Positions 45,514 to 54,282 of a stretch of DNA of 64,000 bases are shown in pieces. The notes beneath the pieces were generated by a model that saw only the letters and a program-made list of their open reading frames with translations, did no database searches and was not told the origin of the DNA. A program made the position numbers and the translations under genes. Origin of the DNA: Oscillospiraceae bacterium (lineage in GTDB: Bacteria; Bacillota; Clostridia; Oscillospirales; Acutalibacteraceae); the NCBI GenBank assembly GCA_015066385.1, contig SVOJ01000001.1:1-64000 (forward strand). The letters are read 5' to 3'. Every line of letters begins with the position of its first letter. Position 1 is the first letter of the stretch.

Positions 45514-45542
45514 TTGACACAAGACAACTCTTATGTTATGAT
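45514..45542 (+). promoter_or_regulatory. Promoter of the secreted-protein trio
   Basis: TTGACA (45514-45519) and TATGAT (45537-45542) are 17 bp apart; AAGGAGGTG precedes ATG 45564. It is back-to-back with the padR promoter, 30 bp away. Confidence 0.8.
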
Positions 45543-45563
45543 GAAAGCAAGGAGGTGTTCGTA

Positions 45564-45992
45564 ATGAACAATTTTATTGAAAAAATCAAAAAAATCTTTG
45601 CCGCTTTGCTGTCCGTTTTTGCCATGCTGTTTTCGTTCGGCACAGAAAACATTGCTATGGATATTCAGGTGTCGTATGTACCAGAACAGACCATTTGTGT
45701 TGAATGGGAAAATCAGACAGGCGCAGTCATTTATTCTCCTCGTTATTCGGTAGAAAAGCAAACAGCCGCAGGGTGGGAAAAGGTCGCTTTTTCCGAGCAT
45801 TTCGGCTTCAATGAAATGGCGACCACGCATTATCCCTTGCAGGGTGGAACCTTCACCATAAAGAGTGAGGAAGTATTCGGCAAGACTCTTTCGGCAGGCA
45901 CATACCGTTTTAATTTTGAATACGGCACCGCAGACGGCGAAAAGGTTGCCGTGCAGGAATTTGTAATTTACACAGCACCGGATGCCGGATAA
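45564..45992 (+). CDS. Secreted immunoglobulin-like domain protein
   Basis: The 142-residue protein has an N-terminal hydrophobic segment after a basic start (KIKKIFAALLSVFAMLFSFG), then one beta-sandwich domain of the bacterial Ig-like type often found alone in Firmicutes (VEWENQTG, TAAGWEKV, LSAGTYRFNF). It is likely secreted or membrane-tethered. The start at 45564 was set by AAGGAGGTG 8 nt upstream. It heads a trio with two dockerin-type proteins and may be an accessory envelope protein; the exact role is unknown. Confidence 0.75.
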   Translation: MNNFIEKIKKIFAALLSVFAMLFSFGTENIAMDIQVSYVPEQTICVEWENQTGAVIYSPRYSVEKQTAAGWEKVAFSEHFGFNEMATTHYPLQGGTFTIKSEEVFGKTLSAGTYRFNFEYGTADGEKVAVQEFVIYTAPDAG

Positions 45993-46005
45993 CGGGAGAT
46001 TTATT

Positions 46006-46599
46006 ATGAAAAAGTATCTTTCACTTTTTATGATGATGCTTCTTGTTGTAATGAGTATAATCCCTGTAAATGCCATCGGTGAAGAGCAGGAACAGGCATT
46101 GGCACCCGTTATTCTGTATCAAAAAGGTGATCTCAATGCAGACGGTCTGATCACGGCAGAGGATGCCAGACTGTGCTTGCGTGCGGTTGTCGGACTTGAA
46201 GAACTGAATGATCTGCAAAGAGCAGCCGCCGACCTGTCGGGCAGCGGTGTCATAGACAGCAGTTGTGCAAGAAGTATTCTGCGTGCGAGTGTCGGCATGG
46301 AACAATTCAATTCGGATCGCATTCAGACATCGCGTGATGTCGTCATTATAAAACCTTTTCTGACCGCAGGCAGCGGTATGTATCAATGGGAATGCACCGT
46401 TGCTCCTGATAGTGAAGTTGCAACTGTGGAACGAACTTCGTATATCACTGCAGAGCCTGTTAAACCGGGTGATTCCGTGGCACAGCATTTTTATATCCAT
46501 CTCAAATTCCAAGGAACCTTTGTTTTTGTGTTTAAACTGCATTGCGCATGGACGGGTGAAGTCCTGCGGCAGTATACACTTACCATTGAGAAAACTTAA
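46006..46599 (+). CDS. Dockerin-type protein with chagasin-like C-terminus
   Basis: A signal peptide (1-24) is followed by a dockerin-like domain at about 42-105: the first loop GDLNADGLITAEDA is complete, the second (DLSGSGVIDSSCA) lacks the last Asp. The C-terminal 85 residues (YQWECTVAPDS..., ending in beta strands with a CAWTGE turn) resemble the chagasin/I42 cysteine-protease inhibitor fold in strand order, but the key NPTTG-like loop is not clear, so this is a weak call. The start at 46006 follows GGGAG and begins the signal peptide. It sits between the Ig-like gene and the cohesin-like gene in one operon. Confidence 0.72.
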   Translation: MKKYLSLFMMMLLVVMSIIPVNAIGEEQEQALAPVILYQKGDLNADGLITAEDARLCLRAVVGLEELNDLQRAAADLSGSGVIDSSCARSILRASVGMEQFNSDRIQTSRDVVIIKPFLTAGSGMYQWECTVAPDSEVATVERTSYITAEPVKPGDSVAQHFYIHLKFQGTFVFVFKLHCAWTGEVLRQYTLTIEKT

Positions 46600-46642
46600 C
46601 GGAAGATATTATCGTACATGATTCAGAAAGGAGCTTATCGCT

Positions 46643-47743
46643 ATGAGAAAAATGATTTCCGTTCTTATGTGTTTTGCTTTGCTACTTTCATGCTGTACTT
46701 TTGCCGTAGCGGATGATTCGCCGCAGCTTGCTGTGGTTGCATATCGGGATAATACAGCATGGATCGGTTCAGATGTGCATGAGGATTATGTTTGCTTCGA
46801 TATATTGGCAAGCAATTGTGAGCAGCTTGAAAGCTTTGAATTGTTGATTACTTACAATCCTGCTGTGTTGGAGTATTCCGCACACTATCCGTTTTTATTG
46901 GATGAGATAGTCAGAAATTCAATCGATTGCACTGTCACAGAACCCGGCAAATTGTGTGTCATCGGCACAAATGATGGTTATGGTGCAGACTTTGATCCGT
47001 TCTGCTGCAAGGTCATCGGCGAGGGGGATACGGAAGTTGCCGTTGCACTTGTGTCTTTCAGAGGTGCAGACGGTGAAATTGAAAATGTTGTGCTTGAAAC
47101 AAGCATTGAAAACTTTACCGCAGGGGATGAAAGTGCTGTTTTGCAGCTCATAAACGACCATGCAACGGCTGATGGTACGCAGTATTCCCGCTTTAATCTT
47201 GCGGTTGAAAATTGCGGCGCACTCGAAAGCTTCGAGCTGCTTGTTCATTACAACCCGGATGTTCTGGACTATTCGTCCATTTATCCGTTTCTGAAAATAG
47301 CGGAAAAGCTGAATTCGATCGACTGCACACTTATTCAGCCCGGTCTGATGCGTATTATCGGCACGAATGATTCTGATTTTCTGCAGGATTACAAATACCT
47401 GCATATGGGTTTTGAACCGTTCTGCTTCAAGGTGATCGGTTCGGGAAATACGGACATTTCCGTTGAATTGGTGTCTTTCAGAACTGCAGACGGTGAGGTT
47501 GAAGATGTTGTGTTAGACGCAAGCATCGATAACTTTACCGCAACGGTCGCTTTTGTGGAATATGACCTTACCGGGGACAGCCTTGTTACTGCCGAGGATG
47601 CAAGACTGGCTTTGCGCTTTGCAGTCGGGTTGGATACCGCAACGGATGCACAGTGCCGTGCCGCCGCAGTCAGCACAACAAATGAATTCACCGCCGACAT
47701 TGCCCGCACCATTCTTCGCTGTTCTGTCGGCTTAGAGCCGTAA
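46643..47743 (+). CDS. Twin cohesin-like domains with C-terminal dockerin
   Basis: After a signal peptide (1-23), two homologous domains of about 140 residues (30-160 and 170-305) share the pattern LESFELL(I/V)xYNP.VL(E/D)YS, SIDCT, IGTND, F(C/S)xKVIG and VSFR.ADGE(I/V)E. This fits the cohesin/SbsA-type beta-sandwich layout. The C-terminus (310-366) is a dockerin-like domain whose first loop (DLTGDSLVTAEDA) is good and the second is degenerate. A protein with receptors and a docking module on one chain has scaffoldin character. Cohesin assignment is by pattern only and should be tested by profile search. AAAGGAG precedes the ATG. Confidence 0.72.
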   Translation: MRKMISVLMCFALLLSCCTFAVADDSPQLAVVAYRDNTAWIGSDVHEDYVCFDILASNCEQLESFELLITYNPAVLEYSAHYPFLLDEIVRNSIDCTVTEPGKLCVIGTNDGYGADFDPFCCKVIGEGDTEVAVALVSFRGADGEIENVVLETSIENFTAGDESAVLQLINDHATADGTQYSRFNLAVENCGALESFELLVHYNPDVLDYSSIYPFLKIAEKLNSIDCTLIQPGLMRIIGTNDSDFLQDYKYLHMGFEPFCFKVIGSGNTDISVELVSFRTADGEVEDVVLDASIDNFTATVAFVEYDLTGDSLVTAEDARLALRFAVGLDTATDAQCRAAAVSTTNEFTADIARTILRCSVGLEP

Positions 47744-47765
47744 GCGAACAGGCATATATCTATGA

Positions 47766-47808
47766 AAAAACCGCATCGGGATTTTTTGCTTCCCGGTGCG
47801 GTGACTTT
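47766..47808. terminator. Bidirectional intrinsic terminator
   Basis: ACCGCATCGGG pairs with CCCGGTGCGGT around an 11-nt loop, with T-rich tracts on both sides, between convergent genes. Confidence 0.85.
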
Positions 47809-47817
47809 TTATGTGGT

Positions 47818-49173
47818 TTATTTCAAAAGCAATGTGCAGTTGTTGTCCGAAACGCCGTAGTTGCCGGCGGTGTGTTTGATGATGTCATACAGATTTGCGG
47901 GCTCTCCCCATGTGGTCGTGACCGTCACCTTGTCAAGAACCGGACGGAAGCGATTGAGGAGCCCGATCACGGCATCACCCTTGGGTGTGCCTGCCACAAA
48001 GGGCTGATCTCCCTCAAAAATACTGCGAACAAGCTCAATGGCAATTTCCGCAAACGGTACATCCTTTATGCTGTCATCTACCTTGATGCAAAGTATCTTT
48101 GCCACCTTGCCGACCGACCAGCCGTTGACCGCCTTGCCGAAAAATGTAATCACCTTGGCAAGTGTATCGTTGTCGCCAAGCCGCAGCTTGCGCATCACGC
48201 GCTTCGGGTCATCGACCATGCTCGTCAGCAGCACACGGATCATGCGCTCAAATTGCGCCTGCATATATTCTTTGCCCGTTTTGTTGCCCTTGTCCCATTC
48301 GAATTCGGGAATAGGAATGCTTTCAATTTCAACCGTTCGCTCGTCTTTGATTGTCACAAGGCGCATGAATGCGGGGCAACCGATGAGCGAGCCCGTGCAG
48401 ACATCCCATATTTTATTGCCGTTTTCGGTGATATGCACATTCACGCTTTGGTTGTGCATGTGTCCCGTGAAAATGAGGTGTACATCGTTGTCGGCAAGAA
48501 TTGTTGCCAAAGCCTTGCCGTTTTTCTGCGTGGCATCACCGATGAGTGAAAACAGCGGCTGACCGGGCAGCAGGGGATAATGCTCCATGGCAATCATCAT
48601 CTTGCCGTCTTCTTTTGCTTTTTTCGCCTGTTCTTCCACCCATTCAAGGAAATCCTCATCATAAGCTTTGCCCTTGCCGTCCTTTGTGTCATTGCAAAGC
48701 ACAAGCAGACGCACATCCTTTGAAAGTTCGGCAACATAGGAAAGATGTTCTTTGTTGAATGCAATCGCATCCTTGTAGCCGTAGTCTTTGTAGTAGTCAT
48801 ACAGGTCTTCAAAATCAACGCCTTCGGGTTCAATTCTTCCCGTTTCGTTGAATGCAAAGGGATGTTCGTTGAAGTCATGTCCCGCTGTTACCACATAAAT
48901 GTCCTTGCCGCTTTTTTTGAGTTTCTTTAAAAGTTTGCAGAAACTCTCATGGCTTTCCTTTTCGCCGTTGAACGAAAGGTCGCCTGCAATCAGAACGATG
49001 TCGGCGCGGGTGTCTTTTGCAAGGTATTCAAATGCCGATTCATTGATTGCGGCGGTTTCCGCAAAGCATTTCTGCTCATTGTCCATGAAGTTTTCATATT
49101 CTTCGCCCCAACAGCCGAGCGAATGTTCAAAGTAATGCGTATCGGTGATCACAAAAAACTTAAGTTCTTTCAA
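47818..49173 (-). CDS. Metallophosphoesterase (calcineurin-like), TTG start
   Basis: The 451-residue protein has metallophosphoesterase motifs DTHYFEH, AGDLSFNGE, TAGHDFNEH (a variant of GNHD with Ala-Gly in place of Gly-Asn), AMEHYPLL and FTGHMHNQ in order. It has no signal peptide. The C-terminal 180 residues are helical and unlike the phosphatase at 14276. The start is TTG at 49173 with GGGGGG seven nt upstream; no ATG fits the family N-terminus. It may hydrolyse a phosphodiester or phosphomonoester in the cytoplasm. A TTGACA/TAAAAT promoter on the minus strand lies at 49207-49235. Confidence 0.85.
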   Translation of the reverse strand: MKELKFFVITDTHYFEHSLGCWGEEYENFMDNEQKCFAETAAINESAFEYLAKDTRADIVLIAGDLSFNGEKESHESFCKLLKKLKKSGKDIYVVTAGHDFNEHPFAFNETGRIEPEGVDFEDLYDYYKDYGYKDAIAFNKEHLSYVAELSKDVRLLVLCNDTKDGKGKAYDEDFLEWVEEQAKKAKEDGKMMIAMEHYPLLPGQPLFSLIGDATQKNGKALATILADNDVHLIFTGHMHNQSVNVHITENGNKIWDVCTGSLIGCPAFMRLVTIKDERTVEIESIPIPEFEWDKGNKTGKEYMQAQFERMIRVLLTSMVDDPKRVMRKLRLGDNDTLAKVITFFGKAVNGWSVGKVAKILCIKVDDSIKDVPFAEIAIELVRSIFEGDQPFVAGTPKGDAVIGLLNRFRPVLDKVTVTTTWGEPANLYDIIKHTAGNYGVSDNNCTLLLK

Positions 49174-49189
49174 ACAAATGCCCCCCTTT

Positions 49190-49235
49190 TTGACATATTC
49201 TATGTTATTTTATCATGTTATAAAAAATATGTCAA
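49190..49235. promoter_or_regulatory. Inverted TTGACATATT pair between divergent genes
   Basis: TTGACATATT at 49190-49199 and its exact inverse at 49226-49235 face each other. The minus-strand copy forms a TTGACA-17-TAAAAT promoter for the phosphoesterase gene. The plus copy could be a -35 box for the fucosidase operon, though its -10 box is weak. The symmetry would also suit a dimeric regulator. Confidence 0.6.
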
Positions 49236-49327
49236 TATCAACAGCAAATTTTAAAAATCATCTTGTAATTCTGTGCAAAATGTGTTATTTATTAAGTAAA
49301 GATTTTTTAATAATGGGAGGATATACT

Positions 49328-50620
49328 GTGAAATACGAAAGCAATTGGAAATCTCTTGATTCAAGACCTGTTCCGCAATGGTTTCAGGATGCCAAATTCG
49401 GCATTTTCATTCACTGGGGGCTTTATTCCGTGCCGGGATACGCCAAAAAAGGTGACTATGCCGAATGGTACGGCTGGAATATGAACGATAAGGACTCCGA
49501 AACATGGAAATTCCATGAACGCAATTACGGAGTCAATTTTCAGTATGCAGATTTTGTGAAAGATTTTAAAGCCGATCTGTTTGATGCCGAAGAATGGGTC
49601 AGCCTGTTTAAAAAAGCAGGTGCAAAGTATATCAATCTGGTTTCAAAACACCATGATGGTTATTGTATGTATCCCACAGAATATGCGTGGAACTGGAATT
49701 CTTTTGATTTGCTCCCGCACCGTGATTTCTGCGCAGAGCTCAAAGCAGCTTGTGATAAAACGGACGTGCGCTTCGGCGTATATCATTCCGTTTACGAATG
49801 GTTCAATCCGCTGTGCATAAAAGATCCTGAACAGTATGCATTGCAACACCTGCATCCCATGCTCAAAGAACTGATTGAAAAATATCAGCCTGCCACCCTG
49901 TTTACTGACGGCGAATGGCTGTATCCTTCCGGTGTGTGGCATTCCGAAGAATTTTTGCAGTGGCTGTATAATGAATCGAGTGTCAAAGATTTCATTGTTC
50001 CCAATGACCGTTGGGGGATGGAAACAAGAGGTGTCCACGGCGGCAACTTTACTACAGAATATGGTTTTGTCGGCAATGCCGATGAAGAAAAGAGTGCGGA
50101 AGAAATTCAGGAAATTCGTTATTTTGAAGAATGCAGAGGCATCGGCAGAAGTTTCGGTGTCAACCGCATTGAAACCACAGAAGACTATATGTCTGCCGCT
50201 GAACTCATTGAACTGCTTGTTGACCTTGTTGCCGCAGGCGGTAACTTCCTTTTGAATGTAGGCCCCAATGCAGACGGCACCATTCCCGTTATCATGCAGG
50301 AACGCCTTGAACAGATGGGCGACTGGCTGGCCGTCAACGGTGAAGGTATTTATGCTTCCCGCAAACTCAAAAAGAGCAAGCTCGAAAAAGTCTGGTACAC
50401 GCAGAAGGACGGCAAAATTTATGTCTTCTTTGCAGGCTTCCCGTTTGGTGAAAAGACCGTTGACCTTGACTTTGACCCTGCATACAAAGCACATCTTCTC
50501 GGCTGTGATGCAAAAGTTGATATTGCCGCCGCAGAAGACGGCATGAAGTTCATTTTCCCCGCAATCAATCCCGACGATATGAAATCTGATTATATTTACA
50601 CCGTTTGTCTTGAAAAATAA
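49328..50620 (+). CDS. GH29 alpha-L-fucosidase
   Basis: The 430-residue protein matches GH29: FGIFIHWGLYSVP near the start, KYINLVSKHHDGY, and the nucleophile Asp194 in LFTDGEW. It would remove terminal L-fucose from host or plant glycans. No signal peptide is visible, so it acts inside the cell on imported oligosaccharides. The C-terminal beta-sandwich is short. The start is GTG 49328 with GGGAGG seven nt upstream; that GGGAGG follows an in-frame ATG (49313) which is therefore not used. It is the first of three genes with an uncharacterised glycosidase-like protein and a dehydrogenase. Confidence 0.9.
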   Translation: MKYESNWKSLDSRPVPQWFQDAKFGIFIHWGLYSVPGYAKKGDYAEWYGWNMNDKDSETWKFHERNYGVNFQYADFVKDFKADLFDAEEWVSLFKKAGAKYINLVSKHHDGYCMYPTEYAWNWNSFDLLPHRDFCAELKAACDKTDVRFGVYHSVYEWFNPLCIKDPEQYALQHLHPMLKELIEKYQPATLFTDGEWLYPSGVWHSEEFLQWLYNESSVKDFIVPNDRWGMETRGVHGGNFTTEYGFVGNADEEKSAEEIQEIRYFEECRGIGRSFGVNRIETTEDYMSAAELIELLVDLVAAGGNFLLNVGPNADGTIPVIMQERLEQMGDWLAVNGEGIYASRKLKKSKLEKVWYTQKDGKIYVFFAGFPFGEKTVDLDFDPAYKAHLLGCDAKVDIAAAEDGMKFIFPAINPDDMKSDYIYTVCLEK

Positions 50621-50631
50621 GAGGTGATGAT

Positions 50632-52830
50632 ATGGCATTTATCAGACCGCGAGAAGAAGAACGCACGGGCTATCAGAACGGCTTGCCGCTGGAACCGCAC
50701 ATTGATTTTCAGAATGACTTCTGCATGTGCTACCGCCTGAACGAATCTACCGCCGATCGGGTAAAGCAGTATGTCGACAACGGCTATGTTGCACACCTGA
50801 TGACAGGTATTTCATGGGGTTCGTATGTCGATTACCTGACGGGCGAATATGACGGCAGGGAACACATGGATGAATGGCAAAAAGACCGTTTCGGCAATGA
50901 AATCGTCCATGGGCACATGACCCCTTACATGGTTCCGACCATTTCTTTTGCGGATTATCTGAGCGAAAAACTGAAAATTGCCGTCGATGCGGGTGTGGTT
51001 GCCATTCACGTTGAAGAACCCGAGTTCTGGGACAGAGGCGGTTATTCCGAAGCGTTCAAGCGGGAATACGAGTTGTATTACCGCGAACCGTGGCAGGCAC
51101 AGCATACAAGTGTGGATGCACATTACCGCTGTGCACAGCTCAAAGCCTATCTCTACCGCCGCGCCATTGATCGTGTCAGTGCATACATCAAAGAATATGC
51201 CAAGGTGAAATACAACCGCGATGTCCGTTTTTATGTCCCGACCCACAGTCTTCTCAACTACACACAGTGGAAGATTATGAGCCCCGAAGGAATGCTCGCC
51301 GATATTCCCGGTGTGGACGGCTTCATAGCCCAGGTCTGGACAGGCACGGCAAGAGAAAAAAATATTTACAAAGGCATTCTCAAAGAACGCACCTTTGAAA
51401 CGGCTTACCTTGAATACGGTGTCATGCAGGAGCTTGTCCGCGGTACGGGCAAAAGAATGTGGTTTTTGCACGATCCCATTGAAGACAACCCCATTTTTGA
51501 CTGGAACGATTATCAGTATAATTATTATAAAACCGTTACCGCATCGCTCCTGCATCCGCATATCAATCATTTTGAAATCTGTCCGTGGCCTGACCGCATC
51601 ATGCACGGCAAATACCCCAAAGATGCACCCGATGCCGCCACCATTCCGCCCGAATACAAAACACGGCTCAACGGAATGTTCCAGACCCTCGGCGATATTG
51701 AATGTGCTGACAATGCCGATTCACTTCGTGTCGGTGTGCTCATGAGTGATACGGCACTGTATCAACGTACATTCACGGATGATCTGTACGGCTGTGTGCC
51801 CGAAGAAGAAGTCGGCACGGTGCTTCGCACAAACGAAGACCTGACCAATTCCATCATCCTCAAAATTGCAAACGGAACGGCAGAAAAAACGGAAGAATTG
51901 CAGCTTGCAGAATCCAATGCGTTTCCGCTGTTTTACGGACTCTCTTTGCCGCTTCTCAACAACGGTCTTGCAGTGCGGCCCGTGCTTCTTGACAATGTCC
52001 GTCGTTATCCCGATACACTTGATGAATATAATCTTCTGGTCTTAAGTTATGAATTCATGAAACCGCTGTCACCCGATGTCAACAATGCCCTTTGTGCCTG
52101 GGTGCAGAACGGTGGGGTGCTTGTGTATGTCGGTGACGGAAGCGACCCGTTCCATAACATTCGTTCGTGGTGGACAGGGAAGTACGACACCCCCGCACAG
52201 CACTTGTTTGAACTGTTCGGTCTGCAGAAAAATCCCGCCGATGGAACCTACAGCTGCGGCAAAGGCCATGTTATCATCCGCAATCTCAATCCCATGCATC
52301 TTTGCATCTGTGAAGACCTTGTAAAGCAGTATAAGCAGACTGTCCATGCCGCCGCAGAGCTGCTCGGTGCACCGTGGGACGAAGACAATAAACTCATTGT
52401 CCGCCGTGGTAATCACATTGTTGCCGCTTCTTTGCTTGAAAGCGACACGGCAGGGGATGTTGAGCTTGACGGTCTGTTTGCAGATCTGTATACCCCCGAT
52501 TTTGCCGTCTGTGAAAAGGTGGTTATCAAACCCGATGAAAGCCGTTTGCTGTTCGATTTTGCAACAATTGAAGATGAAAACCTGCGTATTATCGGCACTT
52601 GTGTGCGAGTTCTTTCTATGGAAGAAAAGGATGATGCAATCCATCTGAGCGTTCGCGGGGCTGAAGGATTCAAAGCATATATGCGTCTGCGTGTTCCCGA
52701 AGAATATGCAAAAGCAACCGTCCTGCTCGACGGAGCAAAAATCCAATCCGTTTATTGCGAAAAATCACGTACATTGCTGTTGATATTCGACAGCCACGCG
52801 GGTGAAAGAAATATTGTAATCAAAAAGTGA
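50632..52830 (+). CDS. Uncharacterised putative glycoside hydrolase (732 aa)
   Basis: I do not recognise a named family. The N-terminal 380 residues look like a TIM barrel (AIHVEEPEFWDRGGY with candidate acid Glu residues, FYVPTHSLLNYTQW, HINHFEICPWPDR). Residues about 465-560 read as a GATase-like domain (YNLLVLSYEFMKPLSP, VQNGGVLVYVGDGSD), as in the trimerisation domain of GH42 beta-galactosidases, and the C-terminus is beta-rich. This three-part layout supports a GH42-like clan assignment without the usual GH42 motifs. It is located between a fucosidase and a Gfo/Idh/MocA dehydrogenase (gaps of 11 bp each), so it probably acts on a fucose- or related deoxy-sugar-containing oligosaccharide. 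No signal peptide is present. Confidence 0.75.
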   Translation: MAFIRPREEERTGYQNGLPLEPHIDFQNDFCMCYRLNESTADRVKQYVDNGYVAHLMTGISWGSYVDYLTGEYDGREHMDEWQKDRFGNEIVHGHMTPYMVPTISFADYLSEKLKIAVDAGVVAIHVEEPEFWDRGGYSEAFKREYELYYREPWQAQHTSVDAHYRCAQLKAYLYRRAIDRVSAYIKEYAKVKYNRDVRFYVPTHSLLNYTQWKIMSPEGMLADIPGVDGFIAQVWTGTAREKNIYKGILKERTFETAYLEYGVMQELVRGTGKRMWFLHDPIEDNPIFDWNDYQYNYYKTVTASLLHPHINHFEICPWPDRIMHGKYPKDAPDAATIPPEYKTRLNGMFQTLGDIECADNADSLRVGVLMSDTALYQRTFTDDLYGCVPEEEVGTVLRTNEDLTNSIILKIANGTAEKTEELQLAESNAFPLFYGLSLPLLNNGLAVRPVLLDNVRRYPDTLDEYNLLVLSYEFMKPLSPDVNNALCAWVQNGGVLVYVGDGSDPFHNIRSWWTGKYDTPAQHLFELFGLQKNPADGTYSCGKGHVIIRNLNPMHLCICEDLVKQYKQTVHAAAELLGAPWDEDNKLIVRRGNHIVAASLLESDTAGDVELDGLFADLYTPDFAVCEKVVIKPDESRLLFDFATIEDENLRIIGTCVRVLSMEEKDDAIHLSVRGAEGFKAYMRLRVPEEYAKATVLLDGAKIQSVYCEKSRTLLLIFDSHAGERNIVIKK

Positions 52831-52841
52831 GGTAAAATAAA

Positions 52842-53909
52842 ATGAGTAAAAAAATCAAAGTTGCCGTCATCGGTTGCGGCTCCATTGCCAACAGCGCCCA
52901 CATTCCCGCTTATATGAGTGATGAAAATGCCGAAATTAAGTATTTTTGCGACATCATCCCCGAAAAAGCCGATGCCTGCGTTGAAAATTACGAATGCGGT
53001 ACGGCCGTGTATGATTATCACGAAATTCTTGATGACCCCGACCTCGATGCTGTTTCCGTCTGCACCCACAACGATATGCACTCCGTCATTTCCATCGACT
53101 TCATGAAGCACGGCAAGGATGTTCTTTGCGAAAAGCCTGCCGCCCGCATTCTCAGCGAAGCCAAGGAAATGGAAAAAGTGTCCTACGAAACGGGCAGAAT
53201 TCTTGCCATCGGTGTCTGCAACCGCTACAATGATGCTGTCAACAAGATCAAAGAACATATTGAAAACGGCGACCTCGGCGAAGTCTATCACGTGTTCGCT
53301 TCTTTCCGTGCACACCGTTCCATTCCGGGCCTGGGCGGTGACTTCACCACCAAGGCTTCTTCCGGCGGCGGTGCTCTGATCGACTGGGGTGTGCATTATC
53401 TTGACCTGATTCTGTATTGCTGCGGTGACCCGAAGCCCCTGACCGCAAGCGGTGTTGCTTTCTGCAAGCTCGGCAAGAATATCAAGGATTATGTCTTTGA
53501 ATCCATGTGGGCAAAAGATACCTACAATCCCGAAGGCACTTATGATGTTGATGACTCCGTAACGGGTCTTATCCGTACCGAAGGCCCCGTTGTCAGCTTT
53601 GAAGGTGCATGGGCACAGAATGTCGGTGAGCATGAAACCTATATCGACTTCCTCGGTGACAAAGCGGGTATCCGTCTGCAGTATTGCGGCGGCTATAAAC
53701 TGTATTATGTCGAAGACGGCAAGCTTTGCAACTGCGAACCCGTCAGTGAACGTAACCCCATGCACGCAGACGAAGTGCATGACTTTGTAAAGGCTGTTGT
53801 TGAACAGAGAAGAACCCGCAATGATATTTCCAAAGCCATTCTCACGTCTTACATCATGCAGGGTATCTATGACAGTTCCGAAAGCGGCAGGGAAGTTGTT
53901 TTTGAATAA
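52842..53909 (+). CDS. Gfo/Idh/MocA family sugar dehydrogenase
   Basis: The 355-residue protein has the Rossmann motif VAVIGCGSIANSAHI at the start, the CEKPAA lysine-bearing motif near residue 94, and the catalytic-region segment GGALIDWGVHYLDL. It uses NAD(P) to oxidise or reduce a sugar or cyclitol. Third gene of the fucosidase operon, it likely acts on the released sugar or on an atypical glycosidase step by oxidation. It ends at an intrinsic terminator. Confidence 0.9.
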   Translation: MSKKIKVAVIGCGSIANSAHIPAYMSDENAEIKYFCDIIPEKADACVENYECGTAVYDYHEILDDPDLDAVSVCTHNDMHSVISIDFMKHGKDVLCEKPAARILSEAKEMEKVSYETGRILAIGVCNRYNDAVNKIKEHIENGDLGEVYHVFASFRAHRSIPGLGGDFTTKASSGGGALIDWGVHYLDLILYCCGDPKPLTASGVAFCKLGKNIKDYVFESMWAKDTYNPEGTYDVDDSVTGLIRTEGPVVSFEGAWAQNVGEHETYIDFLGDKAGIRLQYCGGYKLYYVEDGKLCNCEPVSERNPMHADEVHDFVKAVVEQRRTRNDISKAILTSYIMQGIYDSSESGREVVFE

Positions 53910-53921
53910 TTTCATATAAAA

Positions 53922-53967
53922 AATGTGCTACCGCCTTACTTTTTGTAGGGCGGTATTCGCATTTTTC
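53922..53967 (+). terminator. Intrinsic terminator of the fucosidase operon
   Basis: TACCGCC and GGCGGTA form the core stem, extended by AATG/CATT pairs, and TTTTT follows at 53962-53966. Confidence 0.75.
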
Positions 53968-53969
53968 TC

Positions 53970-53998
53970 TTGACATTGTCGCCCAGTCGCATTATAAT
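53970..53998 (+). promoter_or_regulatory. Consensus promoter of tRNA-Leu
   Basis: TTGACA (53970-53975) and TATAAT (53993-53998) are 17 bp apart, both perfect consensus, 28 nt before the tRNA. Confidence 0.9.
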
Positions 53999-54026
53999 AA
54001 ATTGGAATTCGCCAATGAATTCACCT

Positions 54027-54113
54027 GCCGGTGTGGCGGAATTGGCAGACGCAAGGGACTTAAAATCCCTCGGTGGCAACACTGTACCGGTTCGAGCCCG
54101 GTCACCGGCACCA
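54027..54113 (+). tRNA. tRNA-Leu (anticodon TAA)
   Basis: The acceptor stem GCCGGTG (54027-54033) pairs with CACCGGC (54103-54109), followed by discriminator A and an encoded CCA. The anticodon loop CTTAAAA (54059-54065) gives anticodon TAA at 54061-54063 on a 5-bp stem. A long variable arm (class II) and the GGTTCGAGCCC T-arm are present. Confidence 0.97.
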
Positions 54114-54114
54114 T

Positions 54115-54155
54115 AACTCCACTCTTATTTTGATACAATGAGAGTGGAGTTGTTT
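54115..54155 (+). terminator. Intrinsic terminator after tRNA-Leu
   Basis: Perfect 11-bp arms at 54115-54125 and 54141-54151 with a 15-nt loop, followed by GTTTTA. Confidence 0.8.
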
Positions 54156-54205
54156 TATGCCCAAATGCCCATATATCAAGGGGTTTCACGGCACTTAACA
54201 AAATC

Positions 54206-54244
54206 AGCACCTTTGCAAAGTGATTTTGCAGAGGTGCTTTTTTG
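54206..54244 (+). terminator. Second hairpin downstream of tRNA-Leu
   Basis: AGCACCT (54206-54212) pairs with AGGTGCT (54232-54238), with an inner TTGCAAA/TTTTGCA pairing, and a TTTTTTG run follows. No gene precedes it, so it may be the remnant of a lost gene or a second terminator. Confidence 0.6.
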
Positions 54245-54282
54245 TTATTTGCTTTGCCTTGCTATGAGGATTAAAAAAGTAA

